A stretch of DNA of 7,182 nucleotides from Methanolinea sp. SDB (GCA_001412335.1 LKUF01000271.1:1-7182); one strand, 5' to 3'. Shown: positions 1 through 6,350, counted from the stretch's first letter. Program-made: numbers and translations. Notes: a model not told the origin generated them from the sequence alone.

Positions 1-392
1 GAGTTATGTGAGGACGCCCCGGCGGCGGTTGTGGGTGACTGAATTGGTATGTAGATAACAATTCGATTCAGTCTCTCCACACAAAACAGCGAGGAGGCAA
101 ATTTTGCGGGTTTTTACCACGATACTATTCTTTGCTGGTATTGCCTTTCGGTTTCGCGGCCCTTTCGGTTCATAAATCAGCTGAAGGAATCGCCTGGATG
201 CCCGTACCGGAAGGTACAGTTGACGGCGGCATGGGCGGGCTTTTCCGCACGGTTCACTCAATAAACGCTTTATGAGTTATTCAGGGGTTTTCAGTCACAG
301 AAGAGATGGAAAACGGACTCAGGTGTTCTTCTGGATGTGATGGTAAAAGGCTTATCTCTGGACGAATCCAAGATAACAGGCAAGGTGGTTTT
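1..392. other. Leader/intergenic region with no convincing full-length gene
   Basis: No long convincing coding frame is seen on either strand. Frame 1 is open from the window edge to a TGA at 40-42 (ELCEDAPAAVVGD) and could be the tail of an upstream gene, but 13 codons cannot prove this. A chain of three short plus-strand ORFs follows: 198-275, 272-340 and 340-408. Each ends in an ATGA or TGATG-like overlap with the next start, and the last overlaps the ATG at 405. The last frame, open from 265, reads like coding sequence, with pieces such as GVLLDVMVKGLSLDESKITG. It may be a decayed gene end, a leader ORF or chance. Promoter elements for the downstream operon should lie here, but no strong TATA box is seen; the TTCATAAATC near 169-178 is only a weak candidate. 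Confidence 0.5.
204..217 (+). other. Perfect 5-bp hairpin with GGAA (GNRA) tetraloop
   Basis: GTACC at 204-208 pairs with GGTAC at 213-217 around a GGAA loop at 209-212. ATGCC at 198-202 can also pair with GGCAT at 228-232, enclosing the hairpin. This is seen directly. A role as part of a structured 5' leader for the threonine operon is inference. It does not match SRP RNA helix 8, because the asymmetric internal loop expected there is missing. Confidence 0.35.
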
Positions 393-896
393 TTGCAGGT
401 ATCCATGAAACTGGAGATGAAAGATGCTCCTGGTCAGCTGGTGGCGGCATTGCAGCCTATCTCCGAAGTGGGCGGCAATATCATCGCCGTAATCCACCAG
501 AGAGACGAGAAGGCGGAAGATGACAAACTCGGAGTCCAGATTGTACTCGAGATCCAGGATGACCGCCTCAACGAATTGATCGCCCGAATTAAGAACAAGG
601 GAGTGAATGTCGTAAGAATCGGCAAAAGACGTCTCCTCTATACGCAGACCGTGATAATGATCGGTCATATCATGCATACCGATCTTGGAGATACCGTTGA
701 CAGGATAGACTGTACGGGATTTGCAGAAGTGACCGATATGAATATGGTGATGCCTGCCATCAATGAGCCCTCTTCCGCCCTGATCGTCATAAGGGCTGTT
801 GACCGGAATGAGATGGAACAGACAATGGAGATTCTGCGTACGGTGGCAAAGGAGAAAGACCTGCTGATAATTGAGCCGCTGGAGGAGTTCGTATGA
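393..896 (+). CDS. ACT-domain protein, predicted allosteric regulator of homoserine dehydrogenase
   Basis: A cytoplasmic protein of 167 aa with two ACT-like modules. The first (about residues 2-75) carries the ACT signature DAPGQLV followed by GGNI, the usual glycine turn at which an amino-acid ligand binds between subunits. The second (about 84-162) repeats the strand-helix pattern. In archaea, stand-alone ACT proteins of this type sit next to homoserine dehydrogenase genes and are predicted to give feedback control by threonine or another aspartate-family amino acid; the ligand cannot be read here. The stop overlaps the next start in ATGA (893-896), so the two are probably translationally coupled. 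The start is uncertain. I chose TTG 393 because AAGGTGG lies at 382-388 and it leaves a complete first beta strand. ATG 405, which overlaps a preceding short ORF, is the main alternative; ATG 306 adds 29 residues that look non-homologous. Confidence 0.8.
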   Translation: MQVSMKLEMKDAPGQLVAALQPISEVGGNIIAVIHQRDEKAEDDKLGVQIVLEIQDDRLNELIARIKNKGVNVVRIGKRRLLYTQTVIMIGHIMHTDLGDTVDRIDCTGFAEVTDMNMVMPAINEPSSALIVIRAVDRNEMEQTMEILRTVAKEKDLLIIEPLEEFV

Positions 897-1879
897 AGGT
901 AGCGATCCTTGGCATGGGTGCAGTCGGGAGAGGTCTCCTGGAGATGGCCGACCAGAAAGACCTTGGTCTCGTGGTGACGGGCATCGCAGATTCAAAAAGC
1001 GCTCTCATGGATAAAGACGGCATCCACATCGACGAGGTGCTTGAGGCAAAACGCGTTCACGGGTTCTGCGGCGACAAGTCGCTCTCTGCGGTGGACATTG
1101 TCAACCACGCCGATTATGATGTCCTGGTCGAGGTGACACCGACGAACGCAACTACCGGTGAGCCTGCTCTCACGTTCATCAGGAGCGCCCTGGAACGGGG
1201 AAAACACGTGGTCACATCAAACAAAGGTCCGATCGCACGGAAGTATTCATTGTTGCAATCCCTGGCAGAGAAGCACGGTGTCTCGATCAGGTTCGAGGCA
1301 ACGGTTTGCGGGGCCATTCCCGTGATGCACACTCTTAAACAGGGCCTTGCAGGCAACAGGGTACTCGCAGTATTCGGAGTACTGAACGGGACATCGAATT
1401 ACATCCTGACCAGGATGGAAGCCGAAGGCCTCACGTATGAACAGGCGCTCATGGAGGCACGCGAGATGGGGTACGCTGAAGCAGACCCGACCTATGATGT
1501 AAAGGGAATCGATGCAGCCATCAAGCTCGTTATCCTCTCCAACACGATATGGGGCCTTGATACGGTTCTCGAGGATGTTGAGATCACGGGCATCGATTGT
1601 TTGACAACCGACGCTTTACGCCTTGCAGATGACCAGAACTGCACTATCAGGCTGATTGCGCAGTCGATTCCCTCGCGAGGTGTGCTCAGGGTTTCACCCC
1701 GGATCCTCCCAAAGACCCATCCCCTCGTTGTTGAAGGGACTCTGAATGCAGTCACCATCGAGACGGATATGGCAGGAGAGATCACAATGATAGGAAAGGG
1801 TGCAGGATCGGTCGAGACTGCGAGTGCGATCATCGGGGACCTGATGTTTATCAGGGATCACTATGCAGGGCGTCATTAA
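893..1879 (+). CDS. hom: Homoserine dehydrogenase (EC 1.1.1.3), short form without ACT domain
   Basis: Reduces aspartate-4-semialdehyde to homoserine with NAD(P)H, the branch step towards threonine and methionine. The protein is 328 aa. It opens with the Rossmann dinucleotide-binding motif GMGAVG (residues 7-12). Lys111 in TSNKGP is the expected active-site lysine of the nucleotide/substrate region. The family signature GYAEADPT leads into DVKGIDAAIK, supplying Glu196, Asp207 and Lys211, equivalent to the yeast catalytic Glu208, Asp219 and Lys223. The C-terminal GKGAGSVETASA stretch (301-312) is also typical. The C-terminal ACT domain of the roughly 430-aa bacterial enzymes is absent, which fits the separate ACT protein upstream. 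ATG 893 follows GGAGG at 881-885 with seven bases of spacing and overlaps the ACT stop by four bases. The 3' end overlaps the next gene by 17 bases. Confidence 0.95.
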   Translation: MKVAILGMGAVGRGLLEMADQKDLGLVVTGIADSKSALMDKDGIHIDEVLEAKRVHGFCGDKSLSAVDIVNHADYDVLVEVTPTNATTGEPALTFIRSALERGKHVVTSNKGPIARKYSLLQSLAEKHGVSIRFEATVCGAIPVMHTLKQGLAGNRVLAVFGVLNGTSNYILTRMEAEGLTYEQALMEAREMGYAEADPTYDVKGIDAAIKLVILSNTIWGLDTVLEDVEITGIDCLTTDALRLADDQNCTIRLIAQSIPSRGVLRVSPRILPKTHPLVVEGTLNAVTIETDMAGEITMIGKGAGSVETASAIIGDLMFIRDHYAGRH

Positions 1880-2975
1880 ACGCAGAAGAGAATATCTTCA
1901 GCTGATGCGCTCCTGCACCCTTGAGCAGGGCTCCTTTACCGTGACAGATATCCAGGAGGCCGCCGGTGTGCCCCGGAGTACCGCGCAGGACTGGATAAAC
2001 CGCCTGATAGACGAGGGCTGCGTGGTCATACGGGATCGGAAACAGGGCCGGATACCTGCAAGGTACGCAGCGACAAGCGCAATGCCCCAGAGCGCATGCC
2101 GGAAGATATTCACCACCGTCGACGGGGACCGGGTCGAGATCTACCACGAATGCCTGAGCGGTGCATGTGCGGCTTTCTGCGGGCATCACCACGTCCTGGC
2201 CGGCGGTGTGATAACCGGAGTGCGAAGGGATGGCACCCTTCTCCGGGAATGTGCCGTCATCGGCAGGAATGAGATTGATATCGGTCTTCATCCTGCTTCC
2301 GCCGTCGGTGTGGCAGGGGTTGAACGTGAAGGAGATGACATCATCCAGTATATCCGCTGTATCGGGGGTCCTGCATATTCCCTCACCGATATGATGGCAC
2401 ATGCCGAAGGAGTGCAGGACGTGACGGTCTCACGGCGTGGGGGTGTTGTCGAGGGCAAAGTCCGGACACGCGCCCTCTGCCACGTGATCATCGGGCTTGA
2501 TGATACGGACAGCAGGGATGGAGGCGCCACATTTGCCCTCTCTCTTGCGCTGCTCCAGCATCTCTGCACCTTCGATGGCGTCTTTCCCATCGGTCACTAC
2601 GTCGCCATGTTGTTCCCAAAACTCGAAGGCAAGACAACAGGCAACTCCTGCAGTTACATCGAGCTTGCAGTCGATCCCGGACTCTGTCACAAGATGTCTG
2701 AAAAAGCTCTTCTATTCGTCAATGACGAGGCCCTTTCACCTGAGTGGGGTATGGCAATAAAGAAGGGATTCCGTATACCCGAAGGGCTCCGTGACTTTGG
2801 GAGGCAGGCGAGGAGAGAAGTTGTCGACATTGAACTCGCCAGGCAGACTGCCGGAAAGTTTGATGTCACGCTCCATGGGAAAAGAGGCGTGATCGGTGCA
2901 CTGGCGGCTGTAGCGCTTTCAGGACTTCCAAATGAGATACTGCTCAATCCCGATCTTGCCGTGCCTGTTTTGTGA
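1863..2975 (+). CDS. HTH fused to TiaS-like domain; candidate methanogenesis marker protein 11 family
   Basis: 370 aa. Residues about 4-57 form a winged-helix-type HTH, with a recognition helix around VPRSTAQDWINRLIDEG. A middle section (79-130) has clustered Cys and His: Cys79, Cys97, Cys102, Cys106, His108-110 and Cys130. It might bind a metal. From about 208 the protein resembles archaeal TiaS, the tRNA-Ile2 agmatinylcytidine synthetase: GLDDTDS (211-217), KTTGN (257-261, like TiaS KTRGN) and GVIGALAAVALSG near the end (342-354). It lacks the OB-fold and zinc ribbon of real TiaS, so it is unlikely to be that enzyme. Without the HTH it is about 300 aa, which suits methanogenesis marker protein 11, a methanogen-restricted family of unknown function; that match is from memory and unverified. 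ATG 1863 is needed to keep HTH helix 1; Met15 would cut it. Its 17-base overlap with hom implies one operon. Confidence 0.75.
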   Translation: MQGVIKRRREYLQLMRSCTLEQGSFTVTDIQEAAGVPRSTAQDWINRLIDEGCVVIRDRKQGRIPARYAATSAMPQSACRKIFTTVDGDRVEIYHECLSGACAAFCGHHHVLAGGVITGVRRDGTLLRECAVIGRNEIDIGLHPASAVGVAGVEREGDDIIQYIRCIGGPAYSLTDMMAHAEGVQDVTVSRRGGVVEGKVRTRALCHVIIGLDDTDSRDGGATFALSLALLQHLCTFDGVFPIGHYVAMLFPKLEGKTTGNSCSYIELAVDPGLCHKMSEKALLFVNDEALSPEWGMAIKKGFRIPEGLRDFGRQARREVVDIELARQTAGKFDVTLHGKRGVIGALAAVALSGLPNEILLNPDLAVPVL

Positions 2976-3825
2976 AGGACCTCTTAAAATTGTCCCGGTC
3001 AGCTTCCGGAAAGCGGTAACTGGTTGGCCTGATTCCCAGTTTCCGGTACTCAATCCAGGCCCTCCGTGTCACTTCCGACATAAACTCAAACTCGTTCCGG
3101 AGGTCGTTTACATATGCCTTTGCCCGTATCCGCTTGTAGTAGGGAAAGTCATCCAGTAAGAGGGTATAAGGAAATTTCTCTGAAATGTATACGTATTTTG
3201 AGGTAACGACCGCTTCTTTTAAGATATTCATCGCGGCTCCCGCATCGGCCTCTGGATCGACGAAGAGGTCTATTATCACCATCATGGCCACGTTTCCCGC
3301 GTTTCCGCTTGACACCGCCTTGGAAAATACCAGGTAGTTGGGGACGGTGACGAGACTGTCTCCGGGGGTGACCAGTGTCGTGGCCCGGATGCCGATATCT
3401 TTTACCTCTCCGTAATAGTCTCCGAATGTAATTTTATCCCCAATCTGATAAGGTTTTTCGAAGATGATCACAATGCCCCCGACTATATCCGCCAGGAGAT
3501 CTTTCAGCCCCAGGCCAAGAGCGGCTCCGAAGAGGCCGAAGAATGCGATAAGCTGGGTGATATCGGGTTCGATGAGCGCAAACAGGACATAGTAGAGAGC
3601 GGTGAAATAGATGACTATCTTGAGAAGGGGAATAAGCATGGTTATTGGGTGCCGATAGCCTGGTATCTTTTCTGAAACGAATCTCAGGACAAAAGAGATT
3701 ATACGGACCAGGATGTAGGCGATGACGATGATGATGACGATATAAAGAATCGTCTCTACCCCGATCTCATGGAAGGGAAGGGTGGTCAACTGTTCGGTCG
3801 TATTTGTCAGAACACCATCGGGCAT
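2944..3825 (-). CDS. MscS-family small-conductance mechanosensitive channel
   Basis: A cytoplasmic-membrane channel of 293 aa, close to E. coli MscS (286 aa). Three membrane segments are visible: about 24-49, 62-85 and 90-122. The third is the pore-lining helix, rich in Gly and Ala (FGLFGAALGLGLKDLLADIV). The MscS core follows: FEKPYQIGDKI (122-132), GEVKDIGIRATT (139-150) and the conserved VPN (161-163) of the beta domain. The C-terminal alpha/beta domain runs to about 275, with a charged tail. In the family, tension opens the pore to release solutes during hypo-osmotic shock; some members are gated by ligands or bind partners. The start ATG lies one base after the stop of the ATPase gene (TAG G ATG), so co-translation is likely. 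The last 32 bases overlap the 3' end of the opposite-strand gene ending at 2975, with no obvious terminator between them. Confidence 0.93.
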   Translation of the reverse strand: MPDGVLTNTTEQLTTLPFHEIGVETILYIVIIIVIAYILVRIISFVLRFVSEKIPGYRHPITMLIPLLKIVIYFTALYYVLFALIEPDITQLIAFFGLFGAALGLGLKDLLADIVGGIVIIFEKPYQIGDKITFGDYYGEVKDIGIRATTLVTPGDSLVTVPNYLVFSKAVSSGNAGNVAMMVIIDLFVDPEADAGAAMNILKEAVVTSKYVYISEKFPYTLLLDDFPYYKRIRAKAYVNDLRNEFEFMSEVTRRAWIEYRKLGIRPTSYRFPEADRDNFKRSFTKQARQDRD

Positions 3826-3826
3826 C

Positions 3827-4864
3827 CTACCACACCATCCTGTTCAGTTCGAGATAACTTTTGACGCTTTTGAGGGCACGATAATTGATGATATAATATC
3901 CTTCCTCTTTAGCGACAAGCTCACGGTTCATGAGGATATAGAGACTCTCTTCAACGTCGATCTCCGGGCCGGCGATCTCGGCAAGGTCACCTAGCTGGAT
4001 CTTCTCCATCGTAAGGATTATTCCCAGCAGAAAAGCTTCATTGATGCTTAAGTCTGTATTAAATGTTGACTCTTTTATGGAGCTTAACTCGATTTTTGGA
4101 TAATCTATACTCGCATCCCAGATTTTCCGTGCTATGCCGGGATTCCCGCCTGAAACTCGTGTGAGCCTGTCAAAAACCAGCTTATCGGCGTTCTCTCTTT
4201 TCTTCTTGTGAAAGATCGAAGAGAGATTGAGATATGGCCAGGGAATGCATCGAGTGGTTGATGAGAATGGTATCGTGATATGTACGCATTTCCAGGAAAT
4301 CGATAATTTCTTCTCTTTCGAAGCAGCATCATCAATATACTTAATATTGTCACCATAGTGTGAAATGATCATCTTCTTGAGCGATTCAGCATTCATTGGT
4401 TGAAGGCGTATGACCTTTGGAAAGAATTCATCAAGATTTTTCACAGCAGACAGATAAGACCAGGAATATGTATTCCAGGTAGTGATGAAGAGCTTGTCAG
4501 ATTTTGAGAGGAATTTGAGAAATTCATCGAGCTGTGCGAAGCCGCCAATCTTTCGCATCGCCAGGAAATGACAGTTGTCCATTATTATGATATTATTGGC
4601 ATCATGAAGAGTTGAGATGAATGCCTTCTCGGTCATTACCGAGTTAAACGATATGGTGGTTGTCAGATAGTCCCTTGCCAGATATTCAACAAGCGTAGAT
4701 CGTCCGGCGAAGGGATCGGAGACTATCGCGATATTCTTATGTTTGCCCCAGAGATAGTCATTAACCGCCGATTGGGCCTCTTTGAGCTCATTTTCGTAGC
4801 CAAAAAGCACCTCTTCCTCCTCTCTCCCTTCTCCAGACTCAACCGTGGTCTCTTCTTCGGGCAT
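3827..4864 (-). CDS. AAA/STAND-like ATPase with winged-helix C-terminus; two compensating frameshifts
   Basis: 345 aa from the chosen ATG at 4864. An acidic N-terminal tail precedes a P-loop region with a variant Walker A, SDPFAGRST (about residues 49-57), where Arg replaces the usual Lys. The Walker B-like strand is IIIMDNCHF (about 92-100). A sensor-like strand LFITTWNT follows, then a lid region and a winged-helix-like C-terminus. Between about 4318 and 4198 the annotated frame reads like out-of-frame sequence (WKCVHITIPF and similar), while another minus frame reads sensibly (EEIIDFLEMRTYHDT, then ILINHSMHSLAISQSLFD). A lost base near 4315 and an extra A in the AAAA run at 4201-4198 would restore it; the length is unchanged. 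The start at 4864 is preferred over 4963 or 4894, since a minus-strand TATA box at 4900-4892 puts the transcript start close to it. The family and substrate are unknown. Coupling to the MscS gene suggests joint function. Confidence 0.75.
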   Translation of the reverse strand: MPEEETTVESGEGREEEEVLFGYENELKEAQSAVNDYLWGKHKNIAIVSDPFAGRSTLVEYLARDYLTTTISFNSVMTEKAFISTLHDANNIIIMDNCHFLAMRKIGGFAQLDEFLKFLSKSDKLFITTWNTYSWSYLSAVKNLDEFFPKVIRLQPMNAESLKKMIISHYGDNIKYIDDAASKEKKLSISWKCVHITIPFSSTTRCIPWPYLNLSSIFHKKKRENADKLVFDRLTRVSGGNPGIARKIWDASIDYPKIELSSIKESTFNTDLSINEAFLLGIILTMEKIQLGDLAEIAGPEIDVEESLYILMNRELVAKEEGYYIINYRALKSVKSYLELNRMVW

Positions 4865-4891
4865 TCTTATGGTTCTGTTTGGCACCTGCGA

Positions 4892-4900
4892 CATATATAC
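4892..4900 (-). promoter_or_regulatory. TATA box for the ATPase-MscS operon (possibly bidirectional)
   Basis: GTATATATG on the minus strand, preceded by purine-rich GGAAGTCAA that could act as a BRE. The centre is about 32 bases before ATG 4864, so transcription would start only a few bases before it, giving a nearly leaderless message. The element is almost palindromic, so it could also serve the divergent plus-strand gene at 4993 with a leader of about 70 bases. The plus-strand upstream flank is less BRE-like. Confidence 0.5.
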
Positions 4901-4992
4901 TTGACTTCCGTTCTTTCCCAACGTGCAGGCACAAGAGATAAGGAAGACAAAAGTGCATCTCATTTGAGAAAGAAGACGTGGACGGAATCAGG

Positions 4993-5868
4993 ATGACACC
5001 AGAGATCCAAGACCGGGAAATGCGGGAGAGATTAAAAGATTACCAGAGAGATGAGATCACGGAACACCACATCTATAAAAACCTCGCATCATCGGTAAAA
5101 GATGCCAATAACTCCGCAATACTGACCAGGATGTCACACGAGGAGAAGAGTCACTACAATACCTGGAAGAAGTATACCGGGGAGGATGTCGGTCCTGATA
5201 AACTGAAAATCTGGCTGTACTCGCTCATGGGCCGGATTCTCGGCGTGACATTCACGATAAAGTTGATGGAGAGCAGGGAAAACCAGGCCATTGTATCGTA
5301 CAGGAAACTTGAGCCGTTTATTCCCGAGGCGGAATCGATAATCCGGCAGGAGGAGGATCACGAGGCAAATATCATCAGTTTCATCGACGAGAAGAGACTG
5401 CAATACGTTGGATCGATAGTGCTCGGTCTGAATGACGCTCTGGTGGAGTTCACCGGGAGCCTGGCGGGTTTTACATTCGCCCTCCAGGACCCCCAAATCA
5501 TCGCCATGGTCGGATTCATCATGGGAATTGCGGCTTCGCTATCCATGGCCGCATCTGAATACCTGTCTCAAAAAACGGAAGATGGGGGGAGCAATCCGTT
5601 TACTGCAGCAACATATACCGGATTGGCATATATCGTCACGGTCGTAATACTGATTCTTCCATATCTTTTCCTGCCGGATCCATTCATCGCTCTCCTCTTC
5701 ACGCTCGGAGGAGCCCTCGCCATAATCGTGCTCTTCACATTCTATACTTCGGTTGCAAAGGACCTGCCATTCTGGAAGAAATTCTCTGAAATGGCCATGT
5801 TAAGCATGGGTATCGCGGCTATCTCATTCATCATCGGAGTGATTGTCAGGACAGTGTTTGGAGTATAG
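4993..5868 (+). CDS. Ferritin-like (rubrerythrin-type) domain fused to VIT1/CCC1 iron/manganese transporter
   Basis: A membrane protein of 291 aa from ATG 4993. The N-terminal half (about 10-135) is a helical ferritin-like domain with diiron-style ligands: Glu21/Glu24 and Tyr28 in the first helix, Glu51-Lys-Ser-His54 (ExxH), Glu93/Glu96, and Glu120-Glu-Asp-His123 (ExxH). The C-terminal half is a VIT domain with five membrane segments, near 140-164, 169-190, 205-227, 231-255 and 266-288. It includes the signature GLNDALVEFTGSLAG (145-159) and the ASEYLS motif. VIT/CCC1 proteins move Fe(II) or Mn(II) out of the cytosol, and such fusions (MbfA type) are linked to iron detoxification and oxidative stress. 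Substrate and direction are inferred from the family. GTG 4978 is an alternative start adding five residues; neither start has a strong Shine-Dalgarno. The redox regulator downstream fits an iron/oxidant role. Confidence 0.9.
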   Translation: MTPEIQDREMRERLKDYQRDEITEHHIYKNLASSVKDANNSAILTRMSHEEKSHYNTWKKYTGEDVGPDKLKIWLYSLMGRILGVTFTIKLMESRENQAIVSYRKLEPFIPEAESIIRQEEDHEANIISFIDEKRLQYVGSIVLGLNDALVEFTGSLAGFTFALQDPQIIAMVGFIMGIAASLSMAASEYLSQKTEDGGSNPFTAATYTGLAYIVTVVILILPYLFLPDPFIALLFTLGGALAIIVLFTFYTSVAKDLPFWKKFSEMAMLSMGIAAISFIIGVIVRTVFGV

Positions 5869-5939
5869 AATGATGAAAACGAAGCAGTTTAAAAAACATC
5901 CGGCTTTCGAATTTGAATTTGAAGGGCATTGCCCGGGGG

Positions 5940-6176
5940 CTATACCCTTACTGCAGCAGTCTTGATCTGGTATAACGGCTTTCTTGCGTCCCTGAAGTTG
6001 AACTTTGCCACGATCAGCCCGTTATCCCTGAGACGGTTCAGTGCATTCCTGATGGTTCTCGGAGAAAACGAGACATTCTCCACCATCTCATTCAGGGTTC
6101 TTGGCTTGCCGTCCCGAAGCAGCGAGAATACCGCTTTTGCCGATGACGGCAGGCAGTCAACTGTAATTCCGGTCAT
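5940..6176 (-). CDS. Small winged-helix DNA-binding protein
   Basis: 78 aa, with little beyond one winged-helix domain. Residues 11-36 form helices 1 and 2 (SSAKAVFSLLRDG, then LNEMVENVSFS). SPRTIRNALNRLRDNGLI (38-55) is the recognition helix. VAKFNFRDARKPLYQI (56-71) is the beta wing. The type is MarR/ArsR-like or the archaeal stand-alone HTH group; no sensor domain is present and there are no metal-binding cysteine pairs (only Cys8). The start is set by a strong Shine-Dalgarno, GAGAGGTGA at 6193-6185, eight bases before ATG 6176. The in-frame GTG at 6188 falls inside this site and is unlikely. It faces the MsvR-type gene across a 222-base divergent promoter region, so one regulator could control both. 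The gene converges on the transporter with a gap of 71 bases. Target genes are unknown. Confidence 0.85.
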   Translation of the reverse strand: MTGITVDCLPSSAKAVFSLLRDGKPRTLNEMVENVSFSPRTIRNALNRLRDNGLIVAKFNFRDARKPLYQIKTAAVRV

Positions 6177-6184
6177 ATCTTCAT

Positions 6185-6193
6185 TCACCTCTC
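6185..6193 (-). promoter_or_regulatory. Shine-Dalgarno site fixing the small HTH gene start
   Basis: GAGAGGTGA closely matches the complement of the archaeal 16S 3' end and lies eight bases upstream of ATG 6176. An upstream in-frame GTG (6188-6186) overlaps the site itself, so the longer start is disfavoured. Confidence 0.75.
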
Positions 6194-6203
6194 AAATTCA
6201 TAC

Positions 6204-6227
6204 CCGGCCATCGTTTTGACCGGCCAT
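6204..6227. repeat. Direct repeat CCGGCCAT, 16-bp period
   Basis: CCGGCCAT occurs at 6204-6211 and exactly again at 6220-6227. The pair sits in the leader/promoter region of the minus-strand HTH gene. A 16-bp spacing is not an integral number of helical turns. A possible operator for the small HTH protein, with no direct support for binding. Confidence 0.4.
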
Positions 6228-6244
6228 ATTCGAACACTTTTCCA

Positions 6245-6253
6245 ATTTTATCT
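6245..6253 (-). promoter_or_regulatory. Candidate TATA box for the small HTH gene
   Basis: AGATAAAAT on the minus strand, with GTGAAACATG just upstream as a possible BRE. It predicts a start of transcription near 6222 and a leader of about 45 bases. A TATTCGAAC sequence at 6227-6235 would lie between the box and that start point, a good position for repression. Confidence 0.35.
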
Positions 6254-6322
6254 CATGTTTCACGAGATTCCGGACGGAATTATCCGGTATTCCACAACGT
6301 TCCCGGACATTTAGTTTTATCA

Positions 6323-6349
6323 TATACGAACATTCTATTGTATACGAAC
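6323..6349 (+). promoter_or_regulatory. Candidate MsvR operator: two TATACGAAC sites
   Basis: TATACGAAC occurs at 6323-6331 and again at 6341-6349, with an 18-bp period. The element described for Methanothermobacter MsvR is, from memory, TTCGTA-N4-TACGAA. Here 6333-6348 (TTCTATTGTATACGAA) has a perfect right half and three of six matches on the left; 6315-6330 has a perfect right half only. The sites abut the msvR TATA box at 6351 and cover the BRE position, so binding would block TFB/TBP and give autorepression. A related TATTCGAAC lies at 6227-6235 near the divergent promoter. Confidence 0.55.
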
Positions 6350-6350
6350 C

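Noticed and set aside
1..42. Tail of an upstream plus-strand gene
   Set aside because: Open to the edge and coding-like, but only 13 codons, too few to call as a gene.
198..232. SRP RNA helix 8, suggested by the GGAA tetraloop
   Set aside because: The conserved asymmetric internal loop and the long Alu-domain pairing are not present.
4..261. 85-aa minus-strand frame in the leader region
   Set aside because: Arg/Cys-rich sequence, TTG start, no ribosome site and no recognisable domain.
291..995. 234-aa open frame on the minus strand
   Set aside because: Lies antisense to the ACT gene and the hom start, which have clear motifs; its His/Leu-rich translation shows no domain.
4132..4356. 74-aa minus-strand frame within the ATPase gene
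   Set aside because: It is the third frame over the frameshifted stretch and reads as Arg-rich noise; the other alternative frame is the sensible one.
5134..5496. 120-aa minus-strand frame
   Set aside because: Antisense to the ferritin-VIT gene and lacks any domain pattern.
5924..5934. GGGC-ATT-GCCC hairpin between the converging genes as a terminator
   Set aside because: Stem of only four pairs and no U-rich tract after it on either strand.
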